Assembly: GCA_037200885.1 (NCBI GenBank)
Contig: JBBCIN010000002.1
Coordinates: 2,294,001 to 2,358,000, forward strand
Direction: 5' to 3'
DNA length: 64,000 bases
Origin: PMG-095 sp037200885
GTDB taxonomy: Bacteria; Myxococcota_A; Polyangia; Polyangiales; Polyangiaceae
In this document: positions 41,821-49,533 of the stretch, piece after piece
How positions within the stretch are numbered: position 1 is the stretch's first letter
Layout: each line of letters starts with the position of its first letter
Notes under the pieces: generated by a model
What the model saw: the letters and a program-made list of their open reading frames with translations, nothing else
Told to the model about the DNA's origin: nothing
Databases searched by the model: none
Made by a program: the position numbers and the translations under genes

Positions 41821-43313
41821 AGAAGGCGACTGTCGCGCGGCTCGAGCCCAGCCGCGTTCCTCCGAGCGATCTAGACGCTGAAGCGGCGGTGCTGAGTGCG
41901 GCGTTGCTCGACCCCGAGGTCGTGCCCGTGGTGCTGGGTCTTCTGCGGCCTGAGCAGTTCTACGCAGACGCAAATGGTCGCATTTTTGCCGCGATCCGCG
42001 AACTGTCGATACGAGGGCAACCCGTCGACGTTGTGACCGTCGCGGGCGTCCTGCGCGAAAAAGCCCGATTGGACCAGATCGGGGGCACGCCCTACTTGGC
42101 GCAACTCGCGGATGCCACTCCGGCAGTCGCCAACGTCGCCGCGCACGCCAAGCCGGTGATCGACGCTTGGCGCAAGCGGCAGCTGATTGCTATCTGTCAG
42201 AAGTTCGCTGCGGAGGGCTACGGCGATTGCGGCGACCCACAGCAGTTCATCGAGTCGGCCAAGTCACAGCTCACCGAACTCGCCGACGGCGCAGCGAATG
42301 GGCGTACGTTCCAGCCGATCGTCGGCGACGCCATTTTCGGCCCGCTCGAGGACCCGGACTACCTCGTCGACCAAATCATTCGGCGCGGTTCCCTGACCGA
42401 GATCGAATCGTACGGCGGAAGCGGCAAGACGTGGTTGGGGGTGTCGATGGCTCTGTGTGTCGCGGCCGGCCAGGCGTGGCTGGGACGCTTCCCCACGAAA
42501 CCCGGGCGCGCGGTCTATCTCGACTACGAGAATGGTCGCTACGAGATGCGTCGACGCGCCAAGGCGGTCGCCGCGAGCCTCGGGCTTGAACGAGTCGCGA
42601 ATTTCAGCATGGAGCCGATGCCGGCGATCTACATGCCCGACGCCCACTTTGGCGCCGCCGTAGCGAAGCTCGCGAAGGGGCACGACCTGGTCATAGTCGA
42701 CACGCTGAAGGCAGCGAGCCCCGGCGTCGACGAGAACGACTCCAACATCCGCGTAGGCCTTGACCAGCTCCGGCGAGCAGCAGAGCAGACGGGGTCCGCG
42801 GTCGTCGTGCTGGTGCACGGAAAAAAGAAGGGGAACCCCGGCAAGAACAACGGGCCCACCGACGCGCGGGAATCGGGCCGCGGGTCGTCTGCCATCTTCG
42901 ACGCCGCCGATGCGGTTTTCCATGTGAACTACACCGAAGGGAAGCCGCTGCTCATCGAGCAGACGAAGGCCCGCCTGGGGAAGACGGTCCAGCCGTTCCA
43001 GGTCGAAATCACCGACGGAGAGGACGGAGCAGTGCACGTTCGCGGCTCGGACGCCGACCGATCGTCGAACACACCGCGACTCTCATCGCTCGCCGACAGG
43101 GTTCTGGAGTTGTTAAAGCAAAACCCCGGCACCTCGGGTCGCTTCGTGCGAGGGCAGCTCGTCGGGGTTGGGGTCGGGTCATTTACCGACGCGCTTGAGC
43201 TACTCGAAAGCAACGGAGCGATTCGGAACACGGGGACGCCCAAGTTTCCGAAGTGGTTCCCAACCGGAAAGTCGATGGCGAAGGAGGACGAGTGGTCAGA
43301 CTTCGGAGACTGA
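41817..43313 (+). CDS. DnaB-N-domain / RepA-like RecA-fold helicase
   Basis: A 498-residue protein from GTG 41817 (GTGA overlap). Residues about 14-115 match the DnaB N-terminal domain (PPSDLDAEAAVLSAALLDPEV, FYADANGRIFAAIREL, GTPYLAQLADATPAVANV). The ATPase half does not follow DnaB but the hexameric RepA/AAA_25 type: Walker A YGGSGKTWLG, AVYLDYENGRYEMRRR, Walker B LVIVDTLKAASPG, VVVLVHGKKKG. The C-terminal 80 residues look like a winged helix (SSLADRVLELLKQNPGTSGRFVRGQL). It is probably the element's replicative helicase, adjacent to a candidate origin. Confidence 0.8.
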   Translation: MKKATVARLEPSRVPPSDLDAEAAVLSAALLDPEVVPVVLGLLRPEQFYADANGRIFAAIRELSIRGQPVDVVTVAGVLREKARLDQIGGTPYLAQLADATPAVANVAAHAKPVIDAWRKRQLIAICQKFAAEGYGDCGDPQQFIESAKSQLTELADGAANGRTFQPIVGDAIFGPLEDPDYLVDQIIRRGSLTEIESYGGSGKTWLGVSMALCVAAGQAWLGRFPTKPGRAVYLDYENGRYEMRRRAKAVAASLGLERVANFSMEPMPAIYMPDAHFGAAVAKLAKGHDLVIVDTLKAASPGVDENDSNIRVGLDQLRRAAEQTGSAVVVLVHGKKKGNPGKNNGPTDARESGRGSSAIFDAADAVFHVNYTEGKPLLIEQTKARLGKTVQPFQVEITDGEDGAVHVRGSDADRSSNTPRLSSLADRVLELLKQNPGTSGRFVRGQLVGVGVGSFTDALELLESNGAIRNTGTPKFPKWFPTGKSMAKEDEWSDFGD

Positions 43314-43322
43314 ACCGGTCCG

Positions 43323-43455
43323 GTGGTCCCGAGTGGTCCCGAGTGGTCCCGGACCGCTTCGCAGTGGGTGGTCCGTGGTCCCACCCCCTAAAGGGGGGGG
43401 ACCGGACCACTGCGGACCACTCGGACCGAGGAAGCTGGTCCGACATTCGGACCAC
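43323..43455. repeat. Iteron-like cluster GTGGTCC / GGACCAC, candidate origin
   Basis: Five copies of GTGGTCC (43323, 43333, 43343, 43368, 43375) are followed by three copies of its reverse complement GGACCAC (43404, 43414, 43449). The first three are exactly 10 bp apart. A C5/G8 hairpin (43384-43400, loop TAAA) separates the two arms. A degenerate copy, AGTGGTC, occurs at 43291 inside the helicase gene. Placement directly after a helicase gene fits an origin of replication; repressor binding is an alternative. Confidence 0.6.
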
Positions 43456-43456
43456 T

Positions 43457-43731
43457 CGAGCAGGTAGAAAAAATGCGGCCGCGAGCACTGGCAAAGTCGA
43501 ACCCGGAAGTAGCCGACTCGCCCTTGTTGGCGCTCGCACGGGGGCGCAGCGGATCGGCAGTCCTGCTCGCGCGTGGGAAATTGCCGAGAGCAGCGCGTTC
43601 GCGCGCGGGCCATCGCCCCGCACAAGCCCCCGTCCGGCAATGGGTCAGCTTGCGCGGTATTTAGCAAGTGTCGGCGGTGCGCCTTCATGTGAGAGTGGGG
43701 CTGCGCTGCCGACAACCTTTCGAGGTGATCG
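43457..43731. other. Non-coding stretch after the iteron cluster
   Basis: Together with the iterons this makes 418 bp without a supported gene. A 63-codon frame (ATG 43473, preceded by AGGTAG) exists but has an Arg-rich, shadow-like composition. The right end holds a good GAGG ribosome site for the GTG at 43732. Confidence 0.4.
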
Positions 43732-44301
43732 GTGATTCGCAGCGGGCACGGCACGGGCGCCGGCACTCCCCACGTCGAAGTTCAACCGCTGTCGGAACAA
43801 GCAGTTGGTGTGCCGGCGGCAGCCGGACCTGCGAAGCCGCTTGAGCCTGAGGGCGGCCGCAGCTCGAACGGGCGCATTGCGGACCGCGAGCTGGCCACGG
43901 AGCTCGCGCGTCGGGGCGGCCTGGCTCGCGCTGCCAAGGCGGCTCAACTACGCGCGTTGATCGGCCTGGGCCTTCTCGGCGCGCTGCCCGAGGTGCTGCG
44001 CCCCTACCTCGATGCGGCGAACGAGTTCGCTGACGCGGAGGTCGAGCGTCTGGCCCGCGAATGCGGAGGTGGCGTCTGCCCGCAGAATGCGGCCGCCCTG
44101 GTCCAGCAAGCTGCCCTGGCGATGGCGGGCAGCCGGGCCGCGTACGCGCAGGGCGACCTCGCGACGGGCGCCAAGCTCGGGGTGGAGGTTCGCCAGAACC
44201 TGCTCGGTGCTCGGGAGCTCACCGTGCTCGAGGCCAAGAGCCGACCGACCGCCCGCCGTTCGCTCGACGACTTGCTCGGCCCGAAGCGCGAAAAAAAGTG
44301 A
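43732..44301 (+). CDS. Element protein, possible small-terminase-like role
   Basis: A 189-residue protein from GTG 43732 (GAGG 6 nt upstream). The N-terminal 50 residues are Pro/Gly-rich. The rest is helical (LARAAKAAQLRALIGLGLLGALPEVLRPYLDAANEFADAEVERLA, AYAQGDLATGAKLGVEVRQNLLGARELTVLEAKSR). The C-terminal part, with a basic end, is reminiscent of small terminase subunits, and a large subunit is encoded downstream. The match is by general pattern only. Confidence 0.5.
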   Translation: MIRSGHGTGAGTPHVEVQPLSEQAVGVPAAAGPAKPLEPEGGRSSNGRIADRELATELARRGGLARAAKAAQLRALIGLGLLGALPEVLRPYLDAANEFADAEVERLARECGGGVCPQNAAALVQQAALAMAGSRAAYAQGDLATGAKLGVEVRQNLLGARELTVLEAKSRPTARRSLDDLLGPKREKK

Positions 44302-44358
44302 CGAGCAATAGCCGGGAGTCGTGGGGTCAGGCGCCTAGCGGGGTGACAGATACCCGTC

Positions 44359-44547
44359 ATGCCGCTGAAACAACCGCAAACACTCACGCCGGCGCAGCGC
44401 CGCTGGGTGCTCGCTGAAGCAGGGTGCGCCGAGCGCACATTGAGGCAGTGGCTTGACGGGCGGGTCCGAGAGAGCACCGCGGTGCGCATCGAGGCCGCGC
44501 TTCTTAAGCTCGCCGAACGAGAGAAAGCTGGAGATGCACAGTCCTGA
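44359..44547 (+). CDS. Small Cro-like helix-turn-helix protein
   Basis: A 62-residue protein. TPAQRRWVLAEAGCAERTLRQWLDGRVRESTAVRIEAALLKLA is an HTH of the Cro/plasmid-repressor kind and is similar in design to the 63-residue HTH protein at 41022 (RTxRQWLDGR versus RTIQRFVRGE, both ending in a R..ALL.L helix). It probably controls packaging/late genes. It ends exactly where a minus-strand gene ends. Confidence 0.6.
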   Translation: MPLKQPQTLTPAQRRWVLAEAGCAERTLRQWLDGRVRESTAVRIEAALLKLAEREKAGDAQS

Positions 44548-44766
44548 TCACTTGCCCGCGTCGCGCTCGGCCGCGAGCTCCGCACGCAACTCACCGACTC
44601 GTCGAGCCACTTCGGACGGCCTCGAGCACATCATCGCGAACATGGCAGCTCGGTCCTTGTCGAGTGGCGCCTCGCGCAGATACCGCATGAACAGCTGCGC
44701 CGCACCCTCGACGTCATCGAGCGGTGGTTCCCCCAAAGGGAATCCGAACGTTGGCGAGCCGGCCAT
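44548..44766 (-). CDS. Small minus-strand hypothetical
   Basis: A 72-residue protein, the only minus-strand frame in the element with natural-looking composition (PPLDDVEGAAQLFMRYLREAPLDKDRAAMFAMMCSR, then VARRVGELRAELAAERD). It has an ATG start, abuts the converging HTH gene at the stop, and no better plus-strand frame occupies the region. No ribosome site is obvious. Function unknown. Confidence 0.4.
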   Translation of the reverse strand: MAGSPTFGFPLGEPPLDDVEGAAQLFMRYLREAPLDKDRAAMFAMMCSRPSEVARRVGELRAELAAERDAGK

Positions 44767-44823
44767 GTCCGTAAGCGTGCGCCGCGCGGCCGCGCCCCGT
44801 CAAGGGCTGCCGCAGGAGGCCGC

Positions 44824-45255
44824 GTGAGCACGAGGAAGCTCGACCGCCCCCAAGTCGTCAACCTGCTCGAGTACCGCGAAAAACGGGAGGGAGCCGACGC
44901 TGCCTCGGCGGCCCTAGCCTCCCTGCGGGCCCTCTTTGGTGCGCGCGACACGCCGGAGCTACTCGCCAGGGTGCGTGAACTGCACGCTGAAGCCAACAAG
45001 CTCCCCGAGACGGTTGCCGCGCTGGCGGCCGCCAAACAGACGATGCGCGAGCAGCTCGTGGAAACCGCTGCAGTCGACGTCGCCCAGGTCGTCGAGTCGC
45101 TGAGACTCACCTCCGCGCAGCATGAACGCATGCGCCCGGCGCTGCTCGAGGCTCGGCTCGAGGCTGGTCGCCGCGCCATCGACACCGGGGCGCCGGACTA
45201 CGACGCGGATGCCCTCGCAAAATGGCGAGAACTGCACGGCGTCCCGCACTCCTGA
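44824..45255 (+). CDS. Helical hypothetical protein
   Basis: A 143-residue mostly helical protein from GTG 44824, with a likely coiled coil around residues 45-115 (ELLARVRELHAEANKLPETVAALAAAKQTMREQLVETAAVDVAQVVESLRL). It precedes the paired small genes at 45282 and 45812 in the same orientation. Family not recognised. Confidence 0.55.
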   Translation: MSTRKLDRPQVVNLLEYREKREGADAASAALASLRALFGARDTPELLARVRELHAEANKLPETVAALAAAKQTMREQLVETAAVDVAQVVESLRLTSAQHERMRPALLEARLEAGRRAIDTGAPDYDADALAKWRELHGVPHS

Positions 45256-45281
45256 CCACACGCAAAACGAAAGGAACGACC

Positions 45282-45815
45282 GTGGATATCGAGACCCTGA
45301 GACGCAATTACGTCGGCCCGAACGACACCATCAAAGCCAAGAACCACCTCCTGGCCACGCGCGGCGAGGGATTCAAGAACCTGCAGCCAGTCGAGCAAAT
45401 CCGCCTCGCCGGCGAGTTCGCGCGCTCGCTGAATCCCGGCGTCGTGCGAGCGGGCGGACCCGGGGACGGCTCCAACTCGCAGCCGGACGCCGCCAAGCTG
45501 GCGCTGAGCACGCTGCGGCAGGCGCTCGCCGATGTGAAGGTCGCGCTCGAGGTGGCGTGGAACCTTGCGCCCGGGGAGGCGCTCACGCTGGTGCAGGAGT
45601 CGCTGCCGGGCTTTACCTACGAGCACGGCGTTCCCAATGGGCCCGCCCCAAGCGATGGCGAGTCAGTCGACCTTCGCACCTACTACGGACGCAACGCGGT
45701 AGAGCGCGCCGTCGCGTACCTGGCCGAGAAGCAGCCAGGATTTGCTCAGCGGCCGCGCGGCGAGCAGCTATTCAAAGCCGGGCAATTTATCAGAACCAAG
45801 CGGGTGACGCTGTGA
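45282..45815 (+). CDS. Protein with two copies of a short F-x-R motif domain
   Basis: A 177-residue protein from GTG 45282, which has AAAGGA 6 nt upstream. Two segments of about 36-40 residues resemble each other and the end of the next protein: residues 15-50 (AKNHLLATRGEGFKNLQPVEQIRLAGEFARSL) and 138-177 (ERAVAYLAEKQPGFAQRPRGEQLFKAGQFIRTKRVTL). The shared pattern is A..YL....P.F.......Q.F..A..FIRTKRV. The middle is helical with a Gly/Ser-rich linker. Function unknown. The stop overlaps the next GTG. Confidence 0.6.
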   Translation: MDIETLRRNYVGPNDTIKAKNHLLATRGEGFKNLQPVEQIRLAGEFARSLNPGVVRAGGPGDGSNSQPDAAKLALSTLRQALADVKVALEVAWNLAPGEALTLVQESLPGFTYEHGVPNGPAPSDGESVDLRTYYGRNAVERAVAYLAEKQPGFAQRPRGEQLFKAGQFIRTKRVTL

Positions 45816-46048
45816 AGTGTCCGGCCTGCGAAGTGGACAACGAGCTCGATGCGCGCTTCTGCAAAGGCTGCGGCACGAGCACGGCGGAAGCGATTCACGA
45901 CTTGCGTAGTCAGCCTGGTCAGACCCAGGTCCTCCGTGCTCACGCGTACCTGACAGCGAGGCATCCCGAATTCACCAGGCTGTTCGACCGGACCGAGCAG
46001 TTTCGTAGGGCCGAGGAGTTCATTCGGACGAAGCGGGTGCAGTGGTGA
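45812..46048 (+). CDS. Zinc-ribbon protein sharing the FIRTKRV motif domain
   Basis: A 78-residue protein from GTG 45812 (GTGA overlap). A four-Cys zinc ribbon opens it (KCPACEVDN, ARFCKGCGTS). The C-terminal 40 residues (RAHAYLTARHPEFTRLFDRTEQFRRAEEFIRTKRVQW) are homologous to the C terminus of the preceding protein, so the pair may have arisen by duplication of this unit. Possible roles include DNA or RNA binding; nothing decisive is visible. Confidence 0.65.
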   Translation: MKCPACEVDNELDARFCKGCGTSTAEAIHDLRSQPGQTQVLRAHAYLTARHPEFTRLFDRTEQFRRAEEFIRTKRVQW

Positions 46049-46878
46049 GCGCACTGGTGAGCGAAGTAAGCAGCGAGCAGCTCAAGGAGTTGCGCGAGCA
46101 GCTCGAGCGCGAGAAGGCGTTCGCAGCCGATCCGAAGTGGACCGACAACGAACGGGGCGTTGCTAGGCAGAACGTCCGCCAACTGACATTCCGGCTGGCG
46201 GAGCTCGAACGAGTCGCTAAAGCACGCGACCGCCGACTCGGCGATCGCGCTGCTCGAGAGGGCGACAATCTCGCGCCCCCGATGCCCGTGCTCCCTGGCA
46301 CCGGGCAGATCTCGGCGGCACTCCAGCAAACAATCGTTTTTGCCTGGGGAAGGCTGAGCGAAGCGCTGATCGCCCGGGAAGCGCATCGCGAGCAGCTCGC
46401 TGTCGACTTGATGGCATCGGGCAGCAACAGCACGCCGCATTCCGACGTACAATTGAGTCGCAACGCCATCGATGTCGCGGACGCCCAGATCGCGGTTCTT
46501 AGCGAGCGGTGCCAGAAACTCTACGCCCGATACACAGCTCCGGACATCGAAGCTCGCATCGCAGAGGCCGATGAACTCGCAGCGATTGGATCGCAACCGC
46601 TCCTCGGCGGTGAGGGAGCGCTACTTGCAGAGGAGCTCGCCGAGTGGCTCGAGCTCTGGGCCCAATTCGTTGTGCTCGAGGAACGCATCAAGGCCAAGGT
46701 CACGGCGAGGAACTCCGCATGGGGCCGCGCCGTAGCGTTCGCGGGGCAGCGGGAGGGAAGGATCGAAGTCAATCCGGGATCGAGCATCCTTCCGGTCCAC
46801 TTCGCCACCGCAGCCAAGGACGCGGTGGCGCGCGCCGGCGGCAACCTCGCGATGCTTAAGGATTGGCTGCCGGGGTGA
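46045..46878 (+). CDS. Coiled-coil hypothetical protein upstream of terminase
   Basis: A 277-residue protein from GTG 46045 (GTGA overlap). Residues 5-65 form a charged coiled coil (SSEQLKELREQLEREKAFA, RQNVRQLTFRLAELERVAKARDRRL). The remainder is helical with conserved-looking LAEELAEWLELWAQFVVLEERIK and ends in VARAGGNLAMLKDWLPG. Coupled to the terminase gene at its stop, so a packaging or scaffold role is possible. Family not recognised. Confidence 0.55.
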   Translation: MSALVSEVSSEQLKELREQLEREKAFAADPKWTDNERGVARQNVRQLTFRLAELERVAKARDRRLGDRAAREGDNLAPPMPVLPGTGQISAALQQTIVFAWGRLSEALIAREAHREQLAVDLMASGSNSTPHSDVQLSRNAIDVADAQIAVLSERCQKLYARYTAPDIEARIAEADELAAIGSQPLLGGEGALLAEELAEWLELWAQFVVLEERIKAKVTARNSAWGRAVAFAGQREGRIEVNPGSSILPVHFATAAKDAVARAGGNLAMLKDWLPG

Positions 46879-48362
46879 CGGCGCAGCACGTCAGCTTCGT
46901 CGATTTCGCGGGGCGCCTCCTCAGCCCGAACGGTGAGGCGCTCACGCCGGCGCAACGCGTGCTCGCTCTGGTCGCGTTCGACAACGTCGATCCCCGCGAT
47001 CTCGAGGGCGACGAGCACGCGCTTGCGCGGCAGCTGTTCGGCGACGTCGAGATCGTCCCGCCCGAGGCGCGCGCGGTGCTAGTCGTGTTGTGCGGTGCGC
47101 GTTCGGGCAAGTCGCGCATCATCTGCGCGCTCTATTCCCTTTGGCGCGCACTCGTTGCCGACCTGTCCACGCTCGCCCCCGGCGAGCGCGCGGTCGCGCT
47201 CATCGTCGCTCCAGATATCCGCCTCGCGAAGCAAACGCTACGCTTCGCCATCGGCGCAGCCAAACAGCTCCTCGGTGCACCGGACCTCGTGACCGACACG
47301 CAGGAAAGCACTGTCATTTGCCGTCCAGACGACGGGAAACTCGTTGCGATCGAATGCCTGCCGGCGACGCGCGGCGGCTCCGCGCTCCGTGGGCGCACGC
47401 TCGTGAGCGCTTGCCTGGACGAGTCGGCTTTCTTTCGCTCGGAAGAATTCGCGGTGAACGACGAGGAAGTCTTCCGCGCGGTCGCGCCGCGCGTGCTGCC
47501 CGGCGGTTTGGTCGTGGTCGCGTCGACGCCGTGGGCCGAGGCTGGTCTGCTGCACAAAGAGTTCTCGAGGAACCATGGGCACCCGGTCACCGCCCTGGCG
47601 GCTCACGCGCCGACGCTGTTGATGAACCCGAGCAAGAAGCGGGAGGTCGACCGCGAGCTCGAGCGCGACCCCGAGAACGCGCGGCGCGAGTTCGGCGCTG
47701 AGTTCCTCGGTCTCGGCTCGGGCTTCTTCTTCGATGCCGCTTCGCTCCGCGCTTGCGCTGAAGACCTGCCGCTGCTCGATCGTTGTCCGCCGCTGTCGCG
47801 CGCCGGCATCGGCGGCGATCTCGGGCTCGTGCGCGACTGCTCGGCCGTTGTCGTTGTGCACCGCGAGGGCCCGACGCTCACGGTCGCCGAAGCGCAGGAC
47901 TTTCGGCCAACGAAGGACCGCCCGCTCGACCTCGAGACCGTCTGCAAGGCGTTTGGCGAGACCGCCGAGCGGCACGGCAGCAAGGTGCTGGTGGTCGATC
48001 AACACATGATCACCGAGGCGCGGAAGCACGTGCCGGAGGGCTTTACGCTCCAGGCCTGCCCGGGTGGCCAGCAGGGCAAGGTCGAGATGTACACGCACGC
48101 GCGCAATCTGCTGCGCGCCGGCCATGTCCGCATTCCGCGCCAGCTCACGCGGCTGCGCGAGCAGCTCGCGCAGATCACGAGCTCGCCCCAGGCGGGCGGC
48201 GGCATCCTGATCCGCAGCCCGCGCCGCGGCGGCTCGCACGGCGACCTAGTGAGCGCCTTCGTACACGCTTGCTGGGCGGCGCGCCGCAGCATCTACGTGC
48301 GGACCGAGCGCAGCGAAACACGAGCCAAGCGGCAAAGCGCCGCGGGCATTGGAGGGTACTGA
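46875..48362 (+). CDS. Terminase large subunit
   Basis: DNA-packaging motor of 495 residues, GTG 46875 (GTGA overlap). The ATPase domain shows Walker A CGARSGKSR at about 73-81 and Walker B with the catalytic Glu in VSACLDESAFF near 178-188, then the coupling motif LVVVASTPWAEAG. The RNase-H-like nuclease half begins GIGGDLGLVRDCSAVVVV near 311 and includes VLVVDQH and GSHGDLVSAFVHA with further acidic residues. Length and motif order are normal. It is the strongest phage signature here, yet no portal gene follows. Confidence 0.88.
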   Translation: MTAQHVSFVDFAGRLLSPNGEALTPAQRVLALVAFDNVDPRDLEGDEHALARQLFGDVEIVPPEARAVLVVLCGARSGKSRIICALYSLWRALVADLSTLAPGERAVALIVAPDIRLAKQTLRFAIGAAKQLLGAPDLVTDTQESTVICRPDDGKLVAIECLPATRGGSALRGRTLVSACLDESAFFRSEEFAVNDEEVFRAVAPRVLPGGLVVVASTPWAEAGLLHKEFSRNHGHPVTALAAHAPTLLMNPSKKREVDRELERDPENARREFGAEFLGLGSGFFFDAASLRACAEDLPLLDRCPPLSRAGIGGDLGLVRDCSAVVVVHREGPTLTVAEAQDFRPTKDRPLDLETVCKAFGETAERHGSKVLVVDQHMITEARKHVPEGFTLQACPGGQQGKVEMYTHARNLLRAGHVRIPRQLTRLREQLAQITSSPQAGGGILIRSPRRGGSHGDLVSAFVHACWAARRSIYVRTERSETRAKRQSAAGIGGY

Positions 48363-48365
48363 CCT

Positions 48366-49532
48366 ATGACGACCTGGCCATTTGAGCGCGTGTTCCCGGA
48401 CGACCAACTGACGGACTCCGACCGCCCTTTCCCTGTAGTTACTGGCGCGCAGCTGACGAAGATCGACGAGCAGCTGTCGCGCGCGGCGGACGGCCAGACC
48501 TGGACGGATTCGATGGTGTTTCACCGCTTCGAGCTCCCCGTCCCACTGTCGGGCAGGAAGTACCTCCTGGCCTACGAAACGGTCAGCCAGGGCTGGCTCG
48601 CATTTGGCCTGGACGCTGCGCTGCACGCTGACGCCCAGATTTCGTTCGACGCCGGCCGAGTCTGGAACACCCTGGCGCTCGGACTGCCGTCGGTCACCTT
48701 TCAGCCGACGTGCGCCGCAGCCGACGGCGCGGGGACGATCGTGCTCGGCTACAACCCGATCGGCATTGGTGGCGACGGCAAAACGACGCAACGCGCCGTC
48801 TACACGGGCGACTTGTTTGCCACGACGAGCGCGGTCATCACTGCGTACAGCACGGCGGCCGCCGTGTCGGTCTACTTCTCTCGGCGGCTCGGACTCTGGA
48901 TCATGTCGCTCTCAGACGGCACGCTTTGGACGGCCTTCCCTGGCTTGCTCGATGACTGGACGCTCAGCGCCTCGCTGCCCGACTCCCTCTTCGACTTCTG
49001 CGAGAGCGACGATCGCATTTTGGCGCTGACCAGCGGCACGAGCGGCGTCGGTTATTCGTCGCTGGACGGAATGACCTGGACGTCCATCACGGTGCCGAGC
49101 GGTCCCGACGCGGACGCCATGACGTTCGTCCGGCACCCGGGTTCGTACGGGCCGGGGAGCGGCAGATTCTTGCTTCATGTGAAGCAGACCGAGGAGCTCG
49201 GGGAGTACTACTCATCGCCAGATGGCAGCCATGGCCCCTTCGGCAGCTGGGTGCCCGCCGGCAACGTCACCGGGCCGGGCAACTCTCGGCATGGCGCGAT
49301 GGCCGCGTCCGGGCTGGTTGCGGTGATCGTGGGCAACGGGCCATGGGGTATCGACGTATATCGTTCTCGCGACTTCGGCTCGAGCTGGCGTAGGTCAGGC
49401 TCGATCTCCGCGGCCAACGCGGTCAGCAACCTTGCAATCGTCGTCGGCGACGGCAGGTGCGTGGTGTTGTACTGCTCGGCAACCGGCGAATCGTTTGCGT
49501 ACCCGACCACGATAGCGGTCGGCGGGCTCTGA
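48366..49532 (+). CDS. Asp-box (BNR-like) beta-propeller protein
   Basis: A 388-residue protein with GGAGGG 8 nt before ATG 48366. It carries Asp-box repeats S.DG..W (YSSLDGMTWTSI near 231, SRDFGSSWRRSG near 335) and blade-like strands such as GTIVLGYNP, LGLWIMSLSDGTLWTAF and GDGRCVVLYCSATGE. The fold is that of a sialidase-type propeller without visible catalytic Arg triad, so binding is more likely than hydrolysis. It occupies the place between terminase and tape measure where portal, capsid and tail genes normally lie. Confidence 0.7.
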   Translation: MTTWPFERVFPDDQLTDSDRPFPVVTGAQLTKIDEQLSRAADGQTWTDSMVFHRFELPVPLSGRKYLLAYETVSQGWLAFGLDAALHADAQISFDAGRVWNTLALGLPSVTFQPTCAAADGAGTIVLGYNPIGIGGDGKTTQRAVYTGDLFATTSAVITAYSTAAAVSVYFSRRLGLWIMSLSDGTLWTAFPGLLDDWTLSASLPDSLFDFCESDDRILALTSGTSGVGYSSLDGMTWTSITVPSGPDADAMTFVRHPGSYGPGSGRFLLHVKQTEELGEYYSSPDGSHGPFGSWVPAGNVTGPGNSRHGAMAASGLVAVIVGNGPWGIDVYRSRDFGSSWRRSGSISAANAVSNLAIVVGDGRCVVLYCSATGESFAYPTTIAVGGL

Positions 49533-49533
49533 G

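Noticed and set aside
43291..43456. CRISPR array
   Set aside because: Repeats are 7 bp, in both orientations and without uniform spacers; no cas genes are present. No CRISPR array was seen anywhere in the window.
43473..43664. 63-codon plus-strand frame in the element's non-coding stretch
   Set aside because: Has an AGG before the ATG, but the sequence is Arg/Ala/Ser-rich with no recognisable structure; kept as non-coding.
48366..49532. Active sialidase
   Set aside because: Asp boxes are visible but the catalytic Arg triad, Tyr and Glu pattern could not be identified.
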